A DNA stretch of 64,000 bases from Methanobacteriota archaeon (GTDB lineage: Archaea; Halobacteriota; Methanosarcinia; Methanosarcinales; Methanosarcinaceae), in NCBI GenBank assembly GCA_023399215.1, contig JAEWQJ010000026.1, positions 1-64,000 of the forward strand, written 5' to 3'. Position 1 is the stretch's first letter. Every line of letters starts with the position of its first letter. Positions 35,667-45,059 of the stretch are shown piece after piece. The position numbers and the translations under genes are program-made. A model generated the notes under the pieces. The model was not told where the DNA came from, ran no database searches, and saw only the letters and a program-made list of their open reading frames with translations.

Positions 35667-38534
35667 ATGGAAGTTACTATAAAAGTTTATGACATGACCT
35701 GTGGTCACTGCCAAAAAAGAGTAGCAGATGCAATTTCTTCTCTTGAAGGGGTAGAGTCCGTTGACGTAAACCTTGAATCCGAAAGTGCAACGGTTAGCTT
35801 TGATCCTGAAAAAGTAAGCCTGGATGACATAAAGGCAGCTATTCGGAAGGCAGGATATCCAACAGAAAGCGAAAGTGAAGCTCAGGAAAAGGCTGGGGCA
35901 GAGGTTCCCTACACAACAGAGGTCGAAGAAGAGACTTTAAAAACTGCGGAACCGGTTTTAGAGGAATCCGAGGAATCTGAAGAGGCTTCTCAAACCTGTC
36001 CCCTGACTGAAACCTGTGAACTGGCAGAAGAGGAACCTCAAACCTCAGGCCTGAAAACCGGTCGGAAAGAAATTACACTTGGGGTTTCCGGTATGACCTG
36101 TTCAGCCTGTGCCTCAAATATTGAGAGAGTACTGAAGAAAAAAGCAGGCGTGGACTCAGCAGTTGTCAACCTTGAACTTGGAAGGGCAAATGTTATTTTT
36201 GATCCCTCACTGATATCTCCAAAAGAAATTGGGGAAACCATCGAATCTATCGGATATAAGGTAGAAAAAGACACAGTGACTTTGAGTCTTGAAGGTATGA
36301 GCTGTGCCTCCTGTGCTGCAAATATCGAGAAAATCCTTAACAGGACTGAAGGCGTAATTTCAGCATCTGTGAATTTCCCGCTTGAAAAGGCAGTTGTAGA
36401 GTTTGATTCCTCCCGCGTCTCCGTCAGAGAAATAATTGCCGCAGTTCAGGGAATTGGCTATGGAGCATTTGTTAAAACTGAGGCTGTTGAGTATGAAGAC
36501 AGAGAACAGATGTCCAGAGAGGCTGAAATCAAGAGGCAGAGAAATAACCTGATAATTGCTCTTGTTCTGGGAATTCCAATCGGGCTGGGAAACATGAGCA
36601 TGATGTTTCCTTTCCTGTCCTTTGTACCTGATTTCCTTTCCAATCATATCGTTCTTTTTATACTATCCACTCTCGTTCTTCTTTTCCCTGGCAGACAATT
36701 TTTTGTCGGGACTTTCAAGGGATTCAAGTATGGGGTAACTGATATGAACCTGCTGATTGCAGCAGGGACAGGGTCAGCTTACCTTATCAGTGTAGCAGCA
36801 ACATTTCTTGATCTTGGCCCCGGGTATAATAGCCTTTACTATGACACCGTAGCTTTCCTGATAATTTTCATTGTCCTTGGCAGATATTTAGAGGCAAGAG
36901 CAAGGGGTCAGACCTCTGCAGCAATTAGGAAACTGATGGGCCTCAGGGCAAAAACTTCCAGAATCCTTGTAAATGGCATTGAAAAAGAGATTCCCGTCGA
37001 AGAAGTAGTAGTTGGCGACATTGTTGTTGTACGGCCTGGAGAAAAAATCCCTGTGGACGGAATTATAGTTGAGGGAGGTTCTGCAGTAGATGAGTCCATG
37101 CTCACCGGAGAAAGTATTCCTGTAGAAAAATTTCCGGGTGATACCGTTATAGGAGCTACTCTTAACAAGACAGGATCTTTCAATTTTCGAGCTACAAAAG
37201 TCGGGGCTGATACTGCCCTTGCCCAGATAATCAGGCTTGTTGAGACTGCGCAGACTACAAAAGCTCCCATTCAGAGAGTTGCAGATGTTGTTGCCGGAAA
37301 CTTCATAGTAACAGTACATATTATTGCGCTTCTGGCCTTTTTCTTCTGGTTCTTCATAGGTTACTGGCGCTATGGAGTAGGGGAATCCGCAACTCTAAGT
37401 GGAATCAGCCCATTTCTATTTTCCCTGCTTATAGCCATTACTGTTCTTGTAATCTCATGTCCATGTGCAGTCGGGCTTGCAACCCCTGCCGCTATTATGG
37501 TCGGTACCGGCAGAGGTGCGGAAAACGGGGTCCTTATAAAAGGTGGAGAGGCTCTCGAAAGAGCGCATAAGCTTGATACTATCGTTTTTGACAAAACAGG
37601 CACGCTTACGGCAGGTACTCCAAAGCTGACAGATTTAGTTGCCGTTCCAGGTCACGAGGAAAAAGACGTACTTTTTATTGCAGCAACAGCTGAGAGAGGA
37701 TCCGAGCATCCTCTTGGGGAAGCTATAGTAAAAGGGGCTGAAGAACAGGGGATCAGTCCAGGAAAAGCAGAAAATTTCCATTCCGTGCCCGGAAAAGGAG
37801 TAGAAGCCTACTTTGAAGAAAAACGAATTTTGCTTGGCACGCGCAAACTTATGGAAGAAGAAGGATTTTCCTTTAAAGAATTAGAAGCTGAAATGCGAGC
37901 TTTTGAAGAGAGCGGAAAAACTGCAATGCTCGTAGCTTTCGGGGAAGAAATTATTGGTCTTGTTGCAGTTGCTGATACCCTGAAGGAAAACTCAAGAGAG
38001 GCTATTGAAACGCTTCTAAAAATGGGTCTAGAAGTAGTTATGATCACAGGCGACAATGTTGTTACAGCCAATGCAATAGCAAAAGAGGTAGGTATTCCCA
38101 GAGTGCTGGCAGAGGTACTTCCTGAAGACAAAGCAAGTGAAATTAAGAAGCTTCAGGAAGAGGGCAAGCTTGTCGGAATGGTGGGTGACGGCATTAACGA
38201 TGCTCCTGCGTTGATTCAGTCCGATGTTGGAATTGCAATGGGAGCAGGTACGGATGTAGCAATGGAATCCGCAAAAATTGTACTTATCAAAAATGATCCA
38301 AGAGATGTGGTCGTAGCTATTAAGCTGAGCCGGCTTACCATAAACAAGATCAAGCAGAACCTTCTATGGGCTTTCGGGTATAATTCTATCGGTATTCCCA
38401 TTGCGGCTGGGATTCTTTACCCATTCTTCTACAGAATTCTTATTACACCTGAACTTGCTGCCGCTTTTATGGCACTCAGTTCGGTCTCAGTGACTACCAA
38501 TTCCCTGCTAATGAAAAGAAGCAAACTTAAATAA
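35667..38534 (+). CDS. copA: Copper-transporting P1B-type ATPase with three HMA domains
   Basis: 955 residues. Three N-terminal HMA domains carry MTCGHC (10-15), MTCSAC (about 147) and MSCASC (about 213); an acidic linker of about 60 residues lies after the first. The membrane domain has the Cu(I) motif SCPCAVGLATP (about 597-607). DKTGTLT (about 642) holds the phosphorylated Asp, HPLGEAI binds ATP and VGDGINDAPAL is the hinge. It pumps Cu(I) out of the cell. Two HMA domains are usual; the first, with HC and a linker, looks like a chaperone fused on. Follows copZ copy 2; a small membrane protein follows. Confidence 0.96.
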   Translation: MEVTIKVYDMTCGHCQKRVADAISSLEGVESVDVNLESESATVSFDPEKVSLDDIKAAIRKAGYPTESESEAQEKAGAEVPYTTEVEEETLKTAEPVLEESEESEEASQTCPLTETCELAEEEPQTSGLKTGRKEITLGVSGMTCSACASNIERVLKKKAGVDSAVVNLELGRANVIFDPSLISPKEIGETIESIGYKVEKDTVTLSLEGMSCASCAANIEKILNRTEGVISASVNFPLEKAVVEFDSSRVSVREIIAAVQGIGYGAFVKTEAVEYEDREQMSREAEIKRQRNNLIIALVLGIPIGLGNMSMMFPFLSFVPDFLSNHIVLFILSTLVLLFPGRQFFVGTFKGFKYGVTDMNLLIAAGTGSAYLISVAATFLDLGPGYNSLYYDTVAFLIIFIVLGRYLEARARGQTSAAIRKLMGLRAKTSRILVNGIEKEIPVEEVVVGDIVVVRPGEKIPVDGIIVEGGSAVDESMLTGESIPVEKFPGDTVIGATLNKTGSFNFRATKVGADTALAQIIRLVETAQTTKAPIQRVADVVAGNFIVTVHIIALLAFFFWFFIGYWRYGVGESATLSGISPFLFSLLIAITVLVISCPCAVGLATPAAIMVGTGRGAENGVLIKGGEALERAHKLDTIVFDKTGTLTAGTPKLTDLVAVPGHEEKDVLFIAATAERGSEHPLGEAIVKGAEEQGISPGKAENFHSVPGKGVEAYFEEKRILLGTRKLMEEEGFSFKELEAEMRAFEESGKTAMLVAFGEEIIGLVAVADTLKENSREAIETLLKMGLEVVMITGDNVVTANAIAKEVGIPRVLAEVLPEDKASEIKKLQEEGKLVGMVGDGINDAPALIQSDVGIAMGAGTDVAMESAKIVLIKNDPRDVVVAIKLSRLTINKIKQNLLWAFGYNSIGIPIAAGILYPFFYRILITPELAAAFMALSSVSVTTNSLLMKRSKLK

Positions 38535-38587
38535 ACGTGGCAGATAGCGTAAAATTAACAGTCGAGAATTTAATAGAGGAGATTTAT

Positions 38588-38851
38588 ATGGTAACATTCG
38601 GTTCTGCAGATAACAGGCCAAAAGTAGTACTTCTACTAAGTCTCACTACTTCGATAGTCATTGACATCCTTTTCCTTTCAGGGGCTCTTTTAACCAATAT
38701 ATCAAGAGGAGAAACGGCCTACACCCATGTAGACATGGCTGCAGGTTCAATTTTTGTTTTTGTGATTTCCATGATAATTTCACTGTCTCTCTGGCCCAGA
38801 ATTGCAGACTGGCTTGAAAGCAAGGAGAAAAACAATAAAATTTCAGAGTGA
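38588..38851 (+). CDS. Small two-pass membrane protein downstream of copA
   Basis: 87 residues from ATG at 38588, which has GAGGAG six bases upstream. A GTG at 38537 would add 17 residues. Two hydrophobic segments (about 14-36 and 51-72) with a short outer loop (SRGETAYTHVD). Unknown family. It is 53 bp after the copA stop and probably in the same transcript. Confidence 0.7.
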   Translation: MVTFGSADNRPKVVLLLSLTTSIVIDILFLSGALLTNISRGETAYTHVDMAAGSIFVFVISMIISLSLWPRIADWLESKEKNNKISE

Positions 38852-39142
38852 TTTCTTCTGGTAGTTAAGTCTAGAAGAATGCTCATGAAACTGCTTGTGA
38901 AAATAGTCATTCTCACAAATTTTTCACTAATTTATCTCTTTTAATGCCTGTAATCAAGTTCTTCTCTTACATTTCCATGATGGACGCTTTCCAGTAAGGA
39001 AAATAAACGAAAAATGTATTCTAAAAAGAGGGACTTTTAGTAAAAAAATTAGTCCAGATTTAGCTTTTTAGAAAATAGTCTGGACTTAAGAAAAAGAAAT
39101 TTGCCTGTTTGCATTAGTTAGTGAGGGGTTCAGGATAATTAT
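38852..39142. other. Intergenic, convergent copA operon / rubrerythrin
   Basis: No gene seen. Near-repeat of tagtccagatttagctttttag/aaaatagtctggacttaag at 39050-39085 forms a partial inverted repeat (AGTCCAGA / TCTGGACT) that may be a two-way terminator. Confidence 0.4.
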
Positions 39143-39691
39143 TCATTTAAACGCAGTAAATTTGTTTATTGGGGCACCACAAATAGGACATCTGTCGGGT
39201 GCTTCTCCTTCAAAGGTATATCCGCATACTTCACAAACTTGGACGGGACCGAGGTCAATATCTTTTCCTGAGTTAACTGAGTCTAATGCCCTTTCAAAAA
39301 GTTGCTTATGAATTTTTTCACTGGCATATGACCATTCAAAGCTTCTTTGTGCTCTTTTTTCTCCCTGGAATTTTGCAACTTCAATATATGCAGGATACAT
39401 TTCTTCAATCTCGTATGTTTCGCCATCAATGGCCAGCTTAAGATTCTTTACGGAATCGCCAGGGCCAAAAGCTGCCATGCTATTTGCAACAAATCCTCCA
39501 TCGAGATGTCTTAACTCACGGTAATGGTCTCCTGCATGTACATATTCTGCATGGGCAATTGCACGAAATAAGCGGGCTACATTATCGTATTTTTCTTTTT
39601 CGGCCTGGTTTCCGAAATGTAAATATCTCATATGTGCCTGGCTTTCTCCTCCGAATGCGTTGATAAGATTCTGTTCTGTCATTTTTTTCAT
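39143..39691 (-). CDS. rbr: Rubrerythrin
   Basis: 182 residues. The ferritin-like diiron domain (1-145) has E and ExxH ligands in NAFGGESQAHMRYLHF, AIAHAEYVHAGDHY and ASEKIHKQLFERAL. The C-terminal rubredoxin domain has VCEVCGYTFEGEAPDRCPIC, four cysteines for one iron. It reduces hydrogen peroxide in anaerobes. AGAGGT lies before the ATG; ATG three codons on is also possible. Divided from hsp20 by an inverted-repeat element. Its place after copper genes fits oxidative or metal stress. Confidence 0.96.
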   Translation of the reverse strand: MKKMTEQNLINAFGGESQAHMRYLHFGNQAEKEKYDNVARLFRAIAHAEYVHAGDHYRELRHLDGGFVANSMAAFGPGDSVKNLKLAIDGETYEIEEMYPAYIEVAKFQGEKRAQRSFEWSYASEKIHKQLFERALDSVNSGKDIDLGPVQVCEVCGYTFEGEAPDRCPICGAPINKFTAFK

Positions 39692-39730
39692 TTAAAAACC
39701 TCTTTTTTTATGAAACTGAACATTAGACTT

Positions 39731-39879
39731 TTGGGCTCACGCAGTTGAATAAAATTAATTATAAAATATATATCAAAAAAATAAAATATATATCAAAAAA
39801 ATATATGTCAAAAATATACTGATTTAACCTGTTTGAGGTCTAATTCGATTGATTCTTCGGCTCAACTGCGTGAGTCCAA
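39731..39879. repeat. Inverted-repeat element between rubrerythrin and hsp20
   Basis: ttgggctcacgcagttga (39731-39748) and tcaactgcgtgagtccaa (39862-39879) are inverted copies with about 16 of 18 matching. The interior has ataaaatatatatcaaaaaa twice (39761-39800). No target-site duplication is clear. Confidence 0.7.
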
Positions 39880-39885
39880 ATTGCC

Positions 39886-40185
39886 TTACTCGATTTTTAC
39901 ATCTACCGCGTTCTCAAATGGCTGCTGATAAGGTACTGTAACTTTAAGTACACCATTTGAGTACTTGGCTACTGCTTTTTCCGGGACTATCGGGCAGCAG
40001 ACTGCGTAACTGTCCGTATATTCAACCCCTTCCTTTTTGGCTCTTACGTAAAAGCCGTCCTCGGTAATCTTAAAAGAAATGTCTTTTTTATCCACTCCAG
40101 GAAGAACTACTTCAATTTCAAGGTTTTCGTATTTGTCGTCAGGATATGCGCATATATTTGGTGAGACTTTTAAAGTTTCTGCCAT
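39886..40185 (-). CDS. Small heat-shock protein (Hsp20/alpha-crystallin-like)
   Basis: 99 residues from ATG at 40185, preceded by GGGGGT; a longer frame starts at 40212. The sequence YENLEIEVVLPGVDKKDISF then EDGFYVRAKKEG and KYSNGVLKVTVPY matches the alpha-crystallin core (A-x-x-x-n-G-v-L motif). The N-terminal arm is short, and there is no IXI tail. It holds unfolding proteins in the cytoplasm. Two cysteines in YAVCCPIV are unusual. Confidence 0.85.
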   Translation of the reverse strand: MAETLKVSPNICAYPDDKYENLEIEVVLPGVDKKDISFKITEDGFYVRAKKEGVEYTDSYAVCCPIVPEKAVAKYSNGVLKVTVPYQQPFENAVDVKIE

Positions 40186-40742
40186 AGAATTACCCCCAAA
40201 TAACACTATCAATTAATATATTTATATATTTTCATTCGGTTAAGTAATTTGTTAACGTTAAACACGCAGACGCAGCGACGTTTGATCGTTCCTGTTTTCG
40301 GTGTTTTGACCGGATACAAGTGTAAATAAATTAAGAAAAAATCTCGATACATAGTTTTCTTAATGATAACCCTGTCATTCTAAAAATATAAATCGGGAGG
40401 GAACTCAAGCTCAGATCACATGAAGTCAGACGCCTGATAACTATAATCAGAAAACATTTATATAAAACACAGACGAATAATGTAAGAACAGAAAACTTTC
40501 ATATGAAGTAGATCGAAACCTAAAACTATTACATAGTGCAGATCAGAATAAAAAATTGTCATAGAAAGTAGATCGCACAAGACATCTCAAACAAAGCCAG
40601 ACATTACCTACTTCCGATGGGGAATTTTTAATACATCCCTGGAGACATATCAATTAACTATATTCATGTAGAATTATTTCATGTGAGCTTTTTCCATATC
40701 GATAATTTAAAAGCGAGTGTTTATAAAAGCGAGTGTTTATAC
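40186..40742. other. Intergenic with imperfect 45-bp repeats
   Basis: 40450-40590 holds about three degenerate units, marked by gaagtagatcgaaac, gtgcagatcagaat and aaagtagatcgcac. At 40713-40742 aaaagcgagtgtttat is repeated twice. No gene seen. Confidence 0.45.
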
Positions 40743-41069
40743 ATGAGGGAATCCGTCAGAAAACTCGGGCTTATAGGAGCCGGCCTCTGGGCAATAACCG
40801 AAGATAAGATGAACGATCTTGTAAAGGAACTTGTTGATAAAGGGGATATCAGTAAGGAAGAAGGCAAAAAAGCTGTCCAGGATATGCTTGAAGAAAGAAA
40901 AAAACAGAAGCTTGATCTTGAGAAGAAAATCTCTGAGAAGATTCAGGAATCTATATCAAAAACCGACATTTTTACTAAAAAAGATATGCATGAACTTGAG
41001 TCCAGGATAGAAACGCTGGAAGAAGAAATTCAAATAATCAAAAACAAAGAAAAGATGTTTTTTAAGTGA
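40743..41069 (+). CDS. Phasin-like coiled-coil protein
   Basis: 108 residues from ATG at 40743. MRESVRKLGLIGAGLWAITE then KMNDLVKELVDKGDISKEEG resembles the phasin/PhaF-type family (one amphipathic helix, KGxISxEEG turn), followed by a long heptad coiled coil (about 45-105, KKDMHELESRIETLEEEI). Bacterial members bind polymer granules or DNA; the role in methanogens is unknown. A longer frame from GTG 40683 passes through a duplicated 16-bp segment and is less likely. Confidence 0.7.
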   Translation: MRESVRKLGLIGAGLWAITEDKMNDLVKELVDKGDISKEEGKKAVQDMLEERKKQKLDLEKKISEKIQESISKTDIFTKKDMHELESRIETLEEEIQIIKNKEKMFFK

Positions 41070-41109
41070 AAACAGTTTTTAGCATCTTTTCACTTCTTTC
41101 CATTCTATT

Positions 41110-41376
41110 TTACAATTCTTCAATTTCGATATCTTCTGAAGGGCTTGCCACTTCAAGCAAGTCTTCAAGATTTGCCATATCAGAATCAACCTCCTGGATA
41201 TCTGCTTGTGTAAGTTCCGTTTCCATATCTGTAGCTGGTACCGCATTCCCTGCCCCGATGGCGTTTGAGTTTACTCCTGACGTTTCTATTTCAGACGTAC
41301 TGTTCCCGACACAACCGGATCCTGCAAGCCAGATAATTAAAGCTGACAGTACAAGCAGGTGAACGAATTTAACCAT
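41110..41376 (-). CDS. Small acidic lipoprotein
   Basis: 88 residues. A hydrophobic signal (4-17) leads to the lipobox LAGSGC (C22). The rest is acidic (ELTQADIQEVDSDMANLEDL) and probably helical outside the membrane. AGGAGGT stands seven bases before the ATG, the best ribosome site in the window. Not assigned to a family. Convergent with the phasin-like gene. Confidence 0.75.
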   Translation of the reverse strand: MVKFVHLLVLSALIIWLAGSGCVGNSTSEIETSGVNSNAIGAGNAVPATDMETELTQADIQEVDSDMANLEDLLEVASPSEDIEIEEL

Positions 41377-41504
41377 TTTCTACCTCCTTAATTATGTAAT
41401 TTTTTTTCAATAAATTTTCCAGTCTCATCCCCTGAGCTAGATTTTTCCCTTTTATTAGAAATCGTAATTCTTTTGGGGGAATAACACTTAATCTCGCAAC
41501 TAGT

Positions 41505-41710
41505 AATCGTATTACATTTAATACTAAAAGTAGTATATTTAGAACTACAAAGATTATATTTAGAACTAAATATATTACCTTTAGAACTAAAGGTATTATA
41601 TTTAAGTATATCAAATTTAAAATTAAACACGTTGTATTTGATATTAATTATGTTACATTTAAAATTAACGGCGTTACATTTACAGTACTAATGGTATTAT
41701 ATTTAAATAT
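41505..41710. repeat. Imperfect 18-22 bp repeats (tattatatttagaactaaa type)
   Basis: About eight degenerate units alternate ATTACATTT/ATTATATTT and AGAACTAAA-like parts. Frames through it are repeat-derived. Confidence 0.7.
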
Positions 41711-41808
41711 TAACTAAATCTGCTATATTCCCCAGTACTGACTAGAGTTTTTCAGGTTGTTTTACCAAAATTTTGTTATGTTTTTAACCTCAGTTCCGTT
41801 ATCCTTTT

Positions 41809-42840
41809 TTACCATTTAAGTTTTGTTAGGTTTCTAACCTCAGTTCCAGTATTCTCTTCGGTTTCGCAATTTTTGAGCCTGTCGAAAATTTCTCTGAGTA
41901 ACTTGTTAGCTTTACTGATATCATTGAGGGACTGACGGAGGTAATTATTCGCAGTTCGCATATCTTTCAGGGTTACATTTTTACTACTGTATAAGGAATC
42001 CGCCATTACTTTCTTCTCCTGCGCGGATTTAATGTAAGAAATGTAACTGGCAAGTTTAATTTCAAGTTCAGATGTATCAACGCCAGTTTCTCTTAGACCC
42101 TCAACTTTTACTCCAAGCCTTTCAGAGAGGTTTTCGGATTTTTCAAGGAATTCTCCAATTTTTTCACTTACAGTCTGCCCTGCACTTGAAATGCTGATTT
42201 TCTCGGCATCATTCCATACTCCACGTACGGACCTGACCACGACCAGAAGCTCTTTCTGACTTGACGCGTTTGCAACATTTGCCTTCTCAACTTCAAGCAA
42301 TTTTATCTTTTCATCTATAGCAATAACTTTTTCGTCAGTTCTGTTCCCGTTTGAGTATTCCATATTGCTCTCTACATTTGAAAGGTGAGATATCATATAG
42401 TTAATACTTGCATTAAGGTAGAACTTTGTGGCATTTAGAGCCTCTTCGGAGTTAGGATCAAGTTCTTTTGCCCGAATACGGTCCTTTATTTTGAGAAAAT
42501 CTTCTTTTGCTTCATTGTACTCTTGCTTATGAAGCTGAAGTTCTTCCTCTAATTGTTTTCTTTCCTGCTTGTAATCTGAAACATTATTTTGGACATTATT
42601 TTGGTTTTTTGTGCTGAGATTCTTCTGTTCTTGTTTCACATCGGATTCAGAACTATTGCTCTCACCCACGTTGTCAGTTTCATTGTATGAAACGAGGGCA
42701 TCTTCAATATACTGGTTCTGATTACCGTTTCCATGATCAGAAGAGTTTCTGGCAGCGAGGGAGCCTCCTGGCAGTAAACTGAGCAAAGTTAATATAATCG
42801 TAAAACAAGCCAGATCTTGAACAATTCTTGACTTTTTCAT
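41809..42840 (-). CDS. Secreted coiled-coil protein of unknown function
   Basis: 343 residues. A signal peptide (about 1-29, ends SLAAR) is followed by an Asn/Ser-rich stretch (30-90) and long helices with heptads (QERKQLEEELQLHKQEYNEA at about 90-115 and again about 200-330). No cysteines in the mature core except one near the end. The Asn-x-Ser/Thr sites are numerous, so it is probably glycosylated. GGGAGG precedes the ATG. No family recognised. Confidence 0.75.
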   Translation of the reverse strand: MKKSRIVQDLACFTIILTLLSLLPGGSLAARNSSDHGNGNQNQYIEDALVSYNETDNVGESNSSESDVKQEQKNLSTKNQNNVQNNVSDYKQERKQLEEELQLHKQEYNEAKEDFLKIKDRIRAKELDPNSEEALNATKFYLNASINYMISHLSNVESNMEYSNGNRTDEKVIAIDEKIKLLEVEKANVANASSQKELLVVVRSVRGVWNDAEKISISSAGQTVSEKIGEFLEKSENLSERLGVKVEGLRETGVDTSELEIKLASYISYIKSAQEKKVMADSLYSSKNVTLKDMRTANNYLRQSLNDISKANKLLREIFDRLKNCETEENTGTEVRNLTKLKW

Positions 42841-43056
42841 CTGACTGCCTCCCTTTAGAAGTTATTACAACGTTATAATGATCAGGTAAATATAATTATT
42901 CTTTTCGGAATTTCTCTTATTAAGAGACATATATAGGCTTTCAAGCTTGATACATTCCTTGACTCCTTTACAAAGCTTTAATAAGCATGCGTTATTTTTA
43001 TTATCACTTTACAAAGAAAAGTAAAAGATTTATGCTAAAAACCCATTTAACATCTC

Positions 43057-44121
43057 GTGAATTTTAGAAAGCTATGCAGTTTCTCACTTATTTTCTTTCT
43101 CATTATGGTCTTTCAGGGAAATGCAATCGCGGCCACAATTCACGGGACAGTCTATGAGTGGGATACTTTCAAGCCTCTTAATAACTCAGTTGTGGAAATC
43201 AATTCTACCCCGGAACAGAACGTTATTGCAACGGATTCGGAGTATTCTTTCAACTTAACCCCCGGAATTTATACAATAAATGCCAGCTATCTTGAAGGAA
43301 ACAAGGTCGTTTATACGGCTCAGGAGAAGGTTGTAATCACAGGTGAAGGAGAGTATATACATGATCTCCTCCTTTTTCCGCCTTCTCATGAAGAGCTTCT
43401 GGATCAGGATAACTTTGAAGTTCCTTATCTGGATTATGAAGAGACAGAGCCTGTATCTCAGGCAAACTCTAGCTATGCCGTTTTAGCTCCTGCTTTCCTA
43501 GTTCTTATAGTCCTGCTGCTAGCCCTGCTATTAGCAGCCTACCTTTTAGGAAAGAAACATCGAAAATCGGCAAAGATTTATTTTCCTGAAGGTCACCGAG
43601 AACCATATATGTTGGAGCCTAAAAACCCCATAAAGGACGAAATATTTTCTGAAGAGGCCGAAATCGATTCAACCGAAACCACAACCGATTCAGCCGAAAA
43701 CATTATTGAAACTTCGGAACTGAGCTCTGAGCAGTTTGCTGAAAAGTCAGAAGGAACATCCAGTACTGACAAGTCTATACAGCAGAACAAGCATACAGAA
43801 GAGGTTCAGAATATATTGAGTTCTCCTTTCCATGAGAAGAAGCTTAATAAATCGAGTTCTGAAAATAAGGAACATTCGAAGCTCAATCTTCCAGAAGATC
43901 TCAAGGAACTTCTGGAAATGGTCCGGGCTAGTGGAAACCGAATCACCCAGAGAGAACTGCGAAAAAAATCCCCCTATTCGGAGTCCAAAGTCAGTCTTAT
44001 GCTCTCGGACCTTGAGGAGCGCGGGCTAATTGAGAAATTCAAAAAAGGAAGAGGAAATATAATCCGTATTCCGGATGTGCATATCTCCAAGCAGACCAAA
44101 CATGAAAGCAAGAAGGAATAA
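43057..44121 (+). CDS. Membrane-tethered winged-helix regulator
   Basis: 354 residues from GTG. A signal peptide (1-25) is followed by a beta-sandwich of the carboxypeptidase-regulatory-like kind (TIHGTVYEWDTFKPLNNSVV and GIYTINASYLEGN, about 27-110), a transmembrane segment (about 142-166), a long charged linker (170-285) and a C-terminal winged helix (LLEMVRASGNRITQRELRKK, SPYSESKVSLMLSDLEERG, LIEKFKKGRGNIIRIPD). The outer domain may sense a ligand, the inner wHTH may bind DNA while held at the membrane. It stands alone. Confidence 0.85.
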   Translation: MNFRKLCSFSLIFFLIMVFQGNAIAATIHGTVYEWDTFKPLNNSVVEINSTPEQNVIATDSEYSFNLTPGIYTINASYLEGNKVVYTAQEKVVITGEGEYIHDLLLFPPSHEELLDQDNFEVPYLDYEETEPVSQANSSYAVLAPAFLVLIVLLLALLLAAYLLGKKHRKSAKIYFPEGHREPYMLEPKNPIKDEIFSEEAEIDSTETTTDSAENIIETSELSSEQFAEKSEGTSSTDKSIQQNKHTEEVQNILSSPFHEKKLNKSSSENKEHSKLNLPEDLKELLEMVRASGNRITQRELRKKSPYSESKVSLMLSDLEERGLIEKFKKGRGNIIRIPDVHISKQTKHESKKE

Positions 44122-44252
44122 GCAGATGCTGTACCCTAAAGTTTTTTTGTAGGATCGTAAACAGTAAACTATATAACTGAATTCATTGACTAAGCAGCAG
44201 AAATGGTTAACAATAGAGTGTGCGGTATATTTGAGCACCCTTTTTATCTCTT

Positions 44253-44441
44253 ATGCCCAGAATTGCTTACCGATATAAATGTCCTGATCGCAAACCTGAG
44301 TAATAAAACCCTGCTCTGTGCGGAGACGTATTTGAAGCTTGGGTTATAAAATTCAGGTTCCAGAGGCTAGATGACTTGATTAAAGCCGGATATCCTGATA
44401 TACCACCTCAACCTGACAGTAAGCTGTTTAATAATGCGTGA
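44253..44441 (+). pseudogene. Small degraded gene (Cys-rich N-part, two in-frame stops)
   Basis: One frame reads MPRIAYRYKCPDRKPE, two stops (TAA TAA), then NPALCGDVFEAWVIKFRFQR and ends LDDLIKAGYPDIPPQPD and a short tail. The composition after the stops is coding-like and continues in the same frame. It looks like a small zinc-ribbon protein with an interrupted start. Not identified. Confidence 0.4.
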
Positions 44442-44529
44442 ATGAACATTTTATACGGGTAAAATTATTATTTAAATCATTCTTATTTAAATCGCACAAG
44501 GGATTATTAAAAAATGTACGAGGGACAAC

Positions 44530-45033
44530 ATGCGAGTTTCCATGGACATTGAATTAAAAGATGTACCCGGGCAGATGCTTTTAGCCCTCCAGCCCCTTTC
44601 GGAATGTAAGGCTAACCTGATAACAGTAGTACATCACCATCAGAAAAGAACCCCACGAAAAACAGTACCTGTACAGCTTGTACTTGAAACCAGGCCTGAA
44701 AGCATTGAGACAATAAAGGCTAAACTTGAAGAAAACGGAATTCGAGTTGTAAGAGTCGGTGAACACCGCTTCAGGGAAAGCATAAATGTAGTGCTCATAG
44801 GGCATGTGGTCCATACAGGGATCCAGGATACGATTGATGAGATTGACAGGACAGGGTTTGCTGAGGTTGTAGACCTTTCCCTCTCTATGCCAGGTATCAA
44901 TATGCTCTCCTCAGCCCTCATAAAAGTCGACGCTGTTGGTAAAGAGGATTTGCACAGGGCACTCGCTATTCTCAAAGAAGTCTCGGCAAAAAAAGACCTG
45001 CTTATGGTTCTTCCAATTGATATCCAGGCCTGA
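44530..45033 (+). CDS. ACT-domain amino-acid-binding regulator, upstream of homoserine dehydrogenase
   Basis: 167 residues. The N-terminal half (VSMDIELKDVPGQMLLALQP, then VPVQLVLETRPESIETIKAK) is an ACT domain, an amino-acid sensor, and the C-terminal half may be a second one. Such proteins stand before hom in methanogens and are thought to sense threonine or another pathway amino acid. It is 26 bp from hom, which lacks its own ACT domain, so it may act as its separate regulatory subunit. Confidence 0.9.
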   Translation: MRVSMDIELKDVPGQMLLALQPLSECKANLITVVHHHQKRTPRKTVPVQLVLETRPESIETIKAKLEENGIRVVRVGEHRFRESINVVLIGHVVHTGIQDTIDEIDRTGFAEVVDLSLSMPGINMLSSALIKVDAVGKEDLHRALAILKEVSAKKDLLMVLPIDIQA

Positions 45034-45059
45034 AAAATAGTTTTAGGAGATTTGAAAAC

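Noticed and set aside
41369..41614. 80-codon minus-strand frames over the ATATTT repeats
   Set aside because: Val/Leu/Asn-rich repeat translation that overlaps the promoter of the lipoprotein gene.
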